This document shows positions 56,840 to 64,000 of a DNA stretch of 64,000 nt, one piece after another (the stretch's first letter is position 1; each line of letters starts with the position of its first letter). Both the position numbers and the translations under genes were made by a program. Source of the DNA: Shewanella oneidensis MR-1 (GTDB lineage: Bacteria > Pseudomonadota > Gammaproteobacteria > Enterobacterales > Shewanellaceae); contig NC_004347.2 of NCBI RefSeq assembly GCF_000146165.2, positions 372,001 to 436,000 of the forward strand. Reading direction: 5' to 3'. The notes under the pieces are model-generated. The model was not told where the DNA came from and did no database searches. It saw only the letters and a list, made by a program, of their open reading frames with translations.

Positions 56840-56849
56840 AATTCTCTCT

Positions 56850-56995
56850 GAAAGCTAAGAAGGACGCTACGCTGCTAGGACCTAGAGCGGACTTCGTCCT
56901 GCTAGGGCGTCGCTGCGCTCCTTCTAGAATCTAAAGCCTAGAACCTAGAATCTAGCACCTAGAATCTAGAACCTATAAGGACAAAGTCTGTTCTA
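56850..56995. repeat. CTAG-module repeat between coaE and pilD (copy C)
   Basis: It starts AAAGCTAAGAAGGACG and has many CTAG units, including several CTAGAATCTAG/CTAGAACCTAG repeats. It ends AACCTATAAGGACAAAGTCTG, a diverged form of the GGGCGCAGCCC block. It abuts the pilD stop. Confidence 0.85.
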
Positions 56996-57919
56996 TAACG
57001 TACTTAAATACCAATCCACTATAGGTTGGCCCCATATTAGGGCGATCCAGCCTGCGGCGGCAATGTAAGGACCAAAGGGAATCGGGTTAGCAAGCTGATT
57101 ACGCTTGGTCACGATCAGCGTGATGCCAACGAAGGCGCCAACCAAGGATGAAAGTAAAATGACCAGCGGCAACATTTGCCAGCCTAGCCAAGCACCAAAT
57201 ACGGCGAGTAGTTTAAAGTCACCATAACCCATGCCCTCTTTGCCAGTTAACAGCTTAAACAGCCAAAAAATCGACCACAAACTTAAATAGCCAGCTGCCG
57301 CACCAATCATCGCATCGGCTGGGCTGGTAAAGGTATGGTTTAGGTTGATGAGTAGCCCTAACCACAGCAGGGGAAGGGTCATCTGATCGGGTAACAGCAT
57401 TTCATCCAGATCGATTCCCGTCAGCGCAATCAACACAAAAGTGAGGATTGCAGCAAACACAAATTGCCAGCTTGGGCCAAAATGCCAAGCCAATGTCGCA
57501 ACCAGTAAACCGGTTATTAATTCAATAATGGGGTAACGGGCTGAGATTGGCGCGCTACAGGCGGCGCATTTTCCTCGCAACATTAACCAGCCTAACATCG
57601 GTAAATTATGCCAAGGTTTGATGGCGGTTTTACATTTAGGGCAAGCGGAGCCTGGCACCACGAGATTGTATTTTGGAGGATAGTGATCTATCGCTTTACT
57701 GAGCTTATCGATACCCACTTGCTTAACAATATCGGCATGATATTCCTGCAAATACTGATTACATTCCTGCTGCCATTCGCGTTTCATCATCACCGGAAAA
57801 CGGTGAATCACCACATTTAAAAAGCTGCCAATGGTGGCCGCAAACACAAAACTTAATGAGATAAAAAGCCATGGTGCTTGGTCAAAGGTGTGACCCAATA
57901 AAGTGAAAAATTCAGTCAT
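56993..57919 (-). CDS. pilD: Prepilin peptidase PilD
   Basis: A 308-residue A24 aspartic peptidase and N-methyltransferase in the inner membrane. It cleaves and methylates type IV prepilins and pseudopilins. Visible motifs are GSFLNVVIHRFPVMM, the zinc CPKC and CAAC pairs, and the two catalytic Asp in TGIDLDEMLLPDQ and GYGDFKLLA. About eight spans follow. It lies with pilB and pilC in the usual order. Confidence 0.96.
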   Translation of the reverse strand: MTEFFTLLGHTFDQAPWLFISLSFVFAATIGSFLNVVIHRFPVMMKREWQQECNQYLQEYHADIVKQVGIDKLSKAIDHYPPKYNLVVPGSACPKCKTAIKPWHNLPMLGWLMLRGKCAACSAPISARYPIIELITGLLVATLAWHFGPSWQFVFAAILTFVLIALTGIDLDEMLLPDQMTLPLLWLGLLINLNHTFTSPADAMIGAAAGYLSLWSIFWLFKLLTGKEGMGYGDFKLLAVFGAWLGWQMLPLVILLSSLVGAFVGITLIVTKRNQLANPIPFGPYIAAAGWIALIWGQPIVDWYLSTL

Positions 57920-57957
57920 TATTCTTACTTAATTATATTGTTCAATGTAAAACGGAT

Positions 57958-58088
57958 GTTAGGCGTCTAGGACGCTTCGCTAGAATCTAGGACGCAGCAA
58001 AAAACGCTGCTCTAGAACCTAGGACCTAGAATCTATAAGGGCGCAGCCCGTTCTGCTTTTTCTAGCAACGCTTTTTGCTGCGTTCTAG
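57958..58088. repeat. CTAG-module repeat between pilD and pilC (copy D)
   Basis: It has CTAG units with an inverted pair GACGCAGCAAAAAACG and CGCTTTTTGCTGCGTTC. A CTATAAGGGCGCAGCCCG block lies between them. The last CTAG contains the TAG stop of pilC. Confidence 0.85.
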
Positions 58089-59356
58089 CCGCCAACTACT
58101 TTACCCATTTGGAAGATGGGTAGATACATAGCAACAATAAGGCCGCCGACGACAGTACCAATCACCACCATCATAATAGGTTCAATCAAGCTGGATAAAC
58201 CATCCACGGCATCATCCACCTGCATCTCATAGATGGTTGAAACCTTATTGAGCATATTATCGAGTGAGCCTGACTCTTCGCCAATCATCACCATTTGGAT
58301 CAGCATATCGGGGAACAGCCCAGTGGTTCGCATGGCCACGTTCATTTGCATCCCCGCCATCACTTCCTGACGGATTTTTAAAATGGCTTTACGATATACC
58401 GCATTACCCGATGCCCCCGCCGCGGACTCTAAACCATCAATCAATGGTACGCCAGCGGCAAAGGTGGTGGCTAAGGTGCGGGCAAAACGTGCCATAGCAC
58501 CTTTGTGTAAAATCGGCCCAATCGCCGGAATTTTTAAGACGGCTTCATCCACTCTATCCCTCACTATTTGAGAGTTTCGGTGGGCGCGGACAAATAAAAA
58601 TACGCCAGCCACAATTGCACCTAAGAAGATATACCAAGAGGATTGTAAGCCTCGGGAGATTTGCAGTACTAATTGGGTAAAAGCGGGTAACTCGGCCCCA
58701 AAGCCCTTAAAAATATCTTCGAATTGTGGCACCACAAAGAGTAACAGTAATGCAGTCACTAAAATGGCCACAATCACTACCGCAGCAGGATAAAACATGG
58801 CTTTTTTGATTTTTGACTTTAAGGCCTCAGATTTTTCGCGGTAGGTAGCAATACGATCGAATACCACATCCAAGGAACCCGAATGCTCACCTGCGGCGAC
58901 CAAGTCGACATAGAGATCATCAAAATAGCGTCGATGGGGGCGCAGCGCATCGGACAATGGAATACCCGATTGGATTTCTGAAAGAATCGTTGCTAGTAGC
59001 TCACGCATTTTGACTTTTTCATGGCCGCGGCCCAGTAATTCAATGGTGGTGACTAACGGTACCCCAGCGGCAAGCATGGTGGCAATTTGCCGAGTCACCA
59101 TGGCGATATCCATTGGGGTAATTTTGGGATCACCTAATTTAAATAGGGCGGCCGATTGTTTGCGTACCGTTTTAGGATTTACCCCTTGGGATTTTAGCTG
59201 GCTGCGGATCTCTGCCGCAGAAGCACCCCGCAGCTCGCCACTGGTTTTTTGGCCATCGCGGTTAACACCTTTCCATTCAAAGGTATAAATTTTAGGTTGG
59301 CTTTTTTGCTCAATCTTTTTTGGGCGAGGCTTTTTTACTGTCGTTGCCGTAGCCAT
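58085..59356 (-). CDS. pilC: Type IV pilus inner-membrane platform protein PilC
   Basis: A 423-residue T2SS/T4P F-domain protein. Two F domains carry the repeats TRQIATMLAAGVPLVTTIELL and FARTLATTFAAGVPLIDGLES. Spans lie around VVIVAILVTALLLLFVVPQF, SSWYIFLGAIVAGVFLFV and the C-terminal VVIGTVVGGLIVAMYLPIF. It links the PilB motor to the pilus. Its TAG stop is made by a repeat CTAG. Confidence 0.96.
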   Translation of the reverse strand: MATATTVKKPRPKKIEQKSQPKIYTFEWKGVNRDGQKTSGELRGASAAEIRSQLKSQGVNPKTVRKQSAALFKLGDPKITPMDIAMVTRQIATMLAAGVPLVTTIELLGRGHEKVKMRELLATILSEIQSGIPLSDALRPHRRYFDDLYVDLVAAGEHSGSLDVVFDRIATYREKSEALKSKIKKAMFYPAAVVIVAILVTALLLLFVVPQFEDIFKGFGAELPAFTQLVLQISRGLQSSWYIFLGAIVAGVFLFVRAHRNSQIVRDRVDEAVLKIPAIGPILHKGAMARFARTLATTFAAGVPLIDGLESAAGASGNAVYRKAILKIRQEVMAGMQMNVAMRTTGLFPDMLIQMVMIGEESGSLDNMLNKVSTIYEMQVDDAVDGLSSLIEPIMMVVIGTVVGGLIVAMYLPIFQMGKVVGG

Positions 59357-59371
59357 AAATTATCCCTATTG

Positions 59372-59595
59372 GTTGTAAAGCTAAGAAGGACGTTCGCAAG
59401 CTTGCTTCTAGAATCTAGGACGTTGCTGCGCAACGGCTAGAACGCTCGCATGCTTGCTCTAGAATCTAGGACGTTGCTGCGCAACGGCTAGAACGCTCGC
59501 ATGCTCGCTCTAGAATCTATAAGGGCGCAGCCCGTTCTGTTTTTTCTAGCAGCTGCGCTTTTTGCAGCACTCTAGAAGCGTTCTAGCATGCCACA
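59372..59595. repeat. CTAG-module repeat between pilC and pilB, with 51-bp tandem units (copy E)
   Basis: It starts AAAGCTAAGAAGGACG. Two 51-bp units differing at one base (59407-59457 and 59458-59508) each hold CTAGAATCTAGGACG, a GTTGCTGCGCAAC hairpin and GGCTAGAACGCTCGC. CTATAAGGGCGCAGCCCG and a CAGCTGCGCTTTTTGCAG hairpin follow. Ten CTAG occur in about 180 bases. Confidence 0.9.
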
Positions 59596-59607
59596 GCCGT
59601 CCCGCTA

Positions 59608-61317
59608 TTAAAAACTGGTAACCCGATTCACTTCGGCAATACTGGTCACGCCTTGGAGTACTTTTAGTAGCCCCGATTGACGCAGATCGCGCATGCCTTG
59701 CGCTTTAGCTTGGCCAGCAATCTGTAACGAGTTGCCCCCTTCCATAATAGTACGGGCAATTTCATCTGACATCTTCATCACTTCGTAAATCCCCACCCGT
59801 CCTTTATAGCCACCGGAGCAATGCTCGCAGCCCACGGGTTTATAGGTGGTAAAACCTTGGGCGATTTGCACATCGCTAAAGCCTAAACGTTGTAACTCAT
59901 GATCAGGTATTTGCTCGGGCTGTTTACATTCGGGGCAGAGCCGCCGTGCCAAACGCTGGGCAATAATTAAGTTAACTGAGCTGGCGATATTATAGCCAGG
60001 CACGCCCATATTGATTAAGCGGGTTAAGGTTTCGGCGGCGGAGTTGGTATGCAGAGTTGATAATACTAAGTGGCCAGTTTGCGCGGCTTTAATGGCAATT
60101 TCGGCGGTTTCAAGGTCGCGGATTTCGCCCACCATTACCACATCGGGGTCTTGGCGCAAAAAGGAGCGTAGTGCCGAGGCAAAGGTTAAACCGGCCTTTA
60201 AATTAATGTGAACTTGGTTTACGCCCTCAAGGTTAATCTCAACCGGATCTTCAGCGGTGGAGATATTACGCTCGGCGGTATTGAGGATATTTAACCCTGT
60301 ATAGAGCGAAACGGTTTTACCCGAACCCGTGGGGCCTGTGACCAGAATCATCCCTTGGGGTTTGGCCAGCATCTCAAGGTAGAGTTTTTCTTGATCAGGC
60401 TCGTAGCCTAGTTTTTCAATGCCTAATTGGGCGGAGGACGAGTCCAATATCCGCATTACAATTTTTTCGCCCCACAGGGTCGGCAGGGTGCTTACCCGAA
60501 AGTCGATGGACTTAGTGCGGGACAGCTTCATCTTAATCCGGCCATCTTGAGGGACGCGGCGCTCGGCAATATCGAGCTTTGACATCACCTTTAACCGCGC
60601 CGAGAGTCGTCCAGCTAAGCTAATGGGCGGTTCGGAGACTTCATGCAAAATGCCATCGATACGAAAACGGATACGATAGCGTTTTTCATAGGGCTCAAAA
60701 TGTAAGTCTGAGGCGCCCTTGCGAATGGCGTCGGTTAATATCTTATTGATATAGATAACAATTGGCGCATCATCACTACTTTCGCCAGTTGTCTCTTCAT
60801 TGCGTTTATCGGTATCGGTAATTTCGATACCCGCTAGCGCCGCCTCATCCATGCCGCTTAAATCAAGGCCGGTAATATCTTCTTCTAGTACTTTTTCAAG
60901 GGCTTTGGCGAGCTTATCCTCCTCCACCAAAATCGCTTCGGCATGCAGGCCGGCACTAAATTGGAACTCTTCAAGGGCTGCAATATTGGTGGGGTCGGAG
61001 GTGGCGATATACAGGCGATTGCCGCGTTTAAATAGCGGTAAGCAGCGGTGTTTTTCAATCAGTTTTTTATTCAGAAACTCTTCAGGGATGGCGCTAACAT
61101 CAAATTCGGCTAAATCCAGCAGCGGCGTGCCATATTCCTCATAGCAAAGCTCGGCAATACTGCGGGCCGATACGAGCTTAGTCTGCACTAAGGTGGTAAC
61201 TAAGGTTTGTTTGTTTTGGCGGGATTTGGTGATGGCAGTCGCCATCTGCTCTTCATTTAGCAGCCCTTTACGAATAAATAAAGTGGATAAACCTAAATGT
61301 AAGCCTGTGGTGGGCAT
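59608..61317 (-). CDS. pilB: Type IV pilus assembly ATPase PilB
   Basis: A 569-residue hexameric ATPase that powers pilus extension. The N-terminal MshEN-type domain precedes a GspE domain. [19 protein letters not shown] is the Walker A, and [17 protein letters not shown] the Asp box. [31 protein letters not shown] holds Walker B and the His box, and CPEC and CEHC form the zinc tetracysteine. It is full length. Confidence 0.97.
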   Translation of the reverse strand: MPTTGLHLGLSTLFIRKGLLNEEQMATAITKSRQNKQTLVTTLVQTKLVSARSIAELCYEEYGTPLLDLAEFDVSAIPEEFLNKKLIEKHRCLPLFKRGNRLYIATSDPTNIAALEEFQFSAGLHAEAILVEEDKLAKALEKVLEEDITGLDLSGMDEAALAGIEITDTDKRNEETTGESSDDAPIVIYINKILTDAIRKGASDLHFEPYEKRYRIRFRIDGILHEVSEPPISLAGRLSARLKVMSKLDIAERRVPQDGRIKMKLSRTKSIDFRVSTLPTLWGEKIVMRILDSSSAQLGIEKLGYEPDQEKLYLEMLAKPQGMILVTGPTGSGKTVSLYTGLNILNTAERNISTAEDPVEINLEGVNQVHINLKAGLTFASALRSFLRQDPDVVMVGEIRDLETAEIAIKAAQTGHLVLSTLHTNSAAETLTRLINMGVPGYNIASSVNLIIAQRLARRLCPECKQPEQIPDHELQRLGFSDVQIAQGFTTYKPVGCEHCSGGYKGRVGIYEVMKMSDEIARTIMEGGNSLQIAGQAKAQGMRDLRQSGLLKVLQGVTSIAEVNRVTSF

Positions 61318-61390
61318 TGGATAAACTCAATAAAAAAACGAAGGTTGATATGGTACTAAACCATATCAACCATAATAAGATGCTAAAAGG

Positions 61391-62189
<799 letters not shown>

Positions 62190-62192
62190 GAA

Positions 62193-62287
62193 GCTAGAAT
62201 CTAGGACGTTGCTGCGCAACGGCTAGAACGCTCGCAAGCGCGCTCTAGAATCTAGAATCTATAAGGGCGCAGCCCGCTCTGCTTTTT

Positions 62288-62290
<3 letters not shown>
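62193..62290. repeat. CTAG-module repeat after nadC (copy F)
   Basis: It contains one 51-bp-type unit (CTAGAATCTAGGACG, a GTTGCTGCGCAAC hairpin, GGCTAGAACGCTCGC), then CTAGAATCTAGAATCTATA and AGGGCGCAGCCCGCTCTG. The final CTAG contains the nadC TAG stop. Confidence 0.88.
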
Positions 62291-63274
<984 letters not shown>

Positions 63275-63452
63275 CTAGGTGCTAGAGCGTCGCTACGCAA
63301 CTGCTAGGATATAGGGCCTAGAGCGTTGCTGCGCAACTGCTAGGACGCTCGCAAGCTCGCTCTAGAATCTATAAGGGCGCAGCCCGCTCTGCTTTTTCTA
63401 GCAGCTGCGTTTTTTGCAGCGCTCTATAAGGGCGCAGCCCGTTCTGCTTTTA
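63275..63452. repeat. CTAG-module repeat between nadC and ampD (copy G)
   Basis: Seven CTAG sites in about 150 bases separate short hairpin modules (AGCGTCGCTACGCAACTG, AGCGTTGCTGCGCAACTG, GACGCTCGCAAGCTCGCT). The CTATAAGGGCGCAGCCCG block occurs twice, separated by a CAGCTGCGTTTTTTGCAG hairpin. It ends directly before the ampD ribosome-binding site. Confidence 0.9.
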
Positions 63453-63462
63453 AGGAGTAAAC

Positions 63463-64000
63463 ATGAGTTTTGAGTTTGGTTGGTTTACTGCGGCGCGGCG
63501 TTGTGAGTCGCCACATTTTAACCAGCGCCCCTTTGGGGAGATTAGCCTGTTGGTGATCCACAATATCAGCCTGCCCGCGGGATGCTTTGGCTTGCCTTAC
63601 ATTGATCAATTATTTCAAGGCTGTTTAGATACCAACGCGGATAACAGTTTTGCTGATTTGGCTGGGCTTAAAGTATCAGCGCATTTTTTAATTCGCCGTG
63701 ATGGTGAATGTGTGCAGTATGTGAGTTGTGACGATAGAGCTTGGCATGCTGGCGTATCTCGTTATGGCGAAAGGGAAAATTGTAATGACTTTTCCATTGG
63801 CATTGAGCTTGAAGGAACCGATACTGAGCCCTATACTGCCGCCCAATATCAACAACTTGTTGAATTGACTCAAGCCTTGTTAGCACAATACTCTAGCTTG
63901 AGTGCTGAGCGGATTGTTGGACATTGTGATATTGCGCCAGTGCGAAAGACTGACCCTGGCCCAAGCTTTGACTGGGAAAGGTATTTAACAAAGCTTCGCG
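63463..64000 (+). CDS. ampD: 1,6-anhydro-N-acetylmuramyl-L-alanine amidase AmpD, 3'-truncated by the window
   Basis: A cytoplasmic zinc amidase that recycles cell-wall muropeptides and so affects beta-lactamase induction. It starts with ATG after AAGGAG. LLVIHNISLPAGCFGLPYI, VSAHFLIRRDGECVQYV, RAWHAGVSRYGERENCNDFSIGIELEGTD and VGHCDIAPVRKTDPGPSFDW carry the zinc His residues and the catalytic Glu. At least 179 residues are visible; the frame is open at the last base, close to the expected end. Confidence 0.96.
   Translation, partial: MSFEFGWFTAARRCESPHFNQRPFGEISLLVIHNISLPAGCFGLPYIDQLFQGCLDTNADNSFADLAGLKVSAHFLIRRDGECVQYVSCDDRAWHAGVSRYGERENCNDFSIGIELEGTDTEPYTAAQYQQLVELTQALLAQYSSLSAERIVGHCDIAPVRKTDPGPSFDWERYLTKLR

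Noticed and set aside
59372..59595. CRISPR-like array because of regular CTAG-spaced units
   Set aside because: The units themselves are conserved and there are no unique spacers; no cas gene is nearby.

Overview
The window looks like a Shewanella chromosome. The evidence is the gene order dusB-fis, prmA, a Wolinella-type fumarate reductase (frdC-frdC-frdA-frdB), rho/trxA/rhlB/gppA and mutT-yacG-zapD-coaE-pilD-pilC-pilB-pilA-nadC-ampD, plus protein sequences typical of the genus. I recognised these from the sequence itself; no search was run.

Layout. Bases 1-5945 hold a membrane protein, a sugar-nucleotidyltransferase/sugar-kinase-like pair, an MFS transporter and a sulfotransferase-like protein. 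Bases 6142-10753 are accessory: a Fic protein preceded by three 34-bp tandem repeats, and a PLD-nuclease/helicase/DUF3427 protein. Bases 10765-13746 hold a LysR regulator, a divergent pair of small YdcZ-type membrane proteins and a YjjG-like HAD phosphatase, followed by a MITE-like element (13747-14009).

Bases 14022-34912 are a tandem array of integrative elements inserted at the 3' end of fis. Three copies of the fis end (TTCATGCCGTA at 14113, 29840 and 34902) divide it. Element 2 (about 15.7 kb) has a tyrosine integrase split by an IS3-family insertion, an IS256-family insertion, a complete type I restriction-modification system (hsdM, hsdS, hsdR) with a RhuM-Fic gene and a YgjP-like metallopeptidase, and an AlpA/AlpA/YfjJ-type/DUF6387-like module. 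Element 1 (about 5.06 kb) is minimal: intact integrase, AlpA regulator, YfjJ/inovirus-Gp2-type protein, zinc-ribbon protein, lipoprotein and small unknowns. In both elements, arm-like repeats sit about +140 and -91 from the core, but each element has its own arm sequence. The leftmost site keeps a fossil right end of a third, element-2-like unit.

Bases 34898-42118 return to core genes: fis, dusB, prmA and the fumarate reductase operon, which has two tandem cytochrome b anchors and a CRP-like site upstream. Bases 42182-49661 hold a quinone-oxidoreductase/monooxygenase pair with a divergent LysR gene and a three-gene unit: small membrane protein, outer-membrane beta-barrel and large metzincin lipoprotein. 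Bases 49774-64000 hold rho, trxA, rhlB, gppA, a periplasmic thioredoxin-like protein, the zapD/coaE cluster, the type IV pilus assembly genes, nadC and a truncated ampD. The gaps among these genes carry a modular repeat family rich in the tetranucleotide CTAG. In several places it supplies the TAG stop codon of the adjoining gene. No tRNA, rRNA or CRISPR array was seen.
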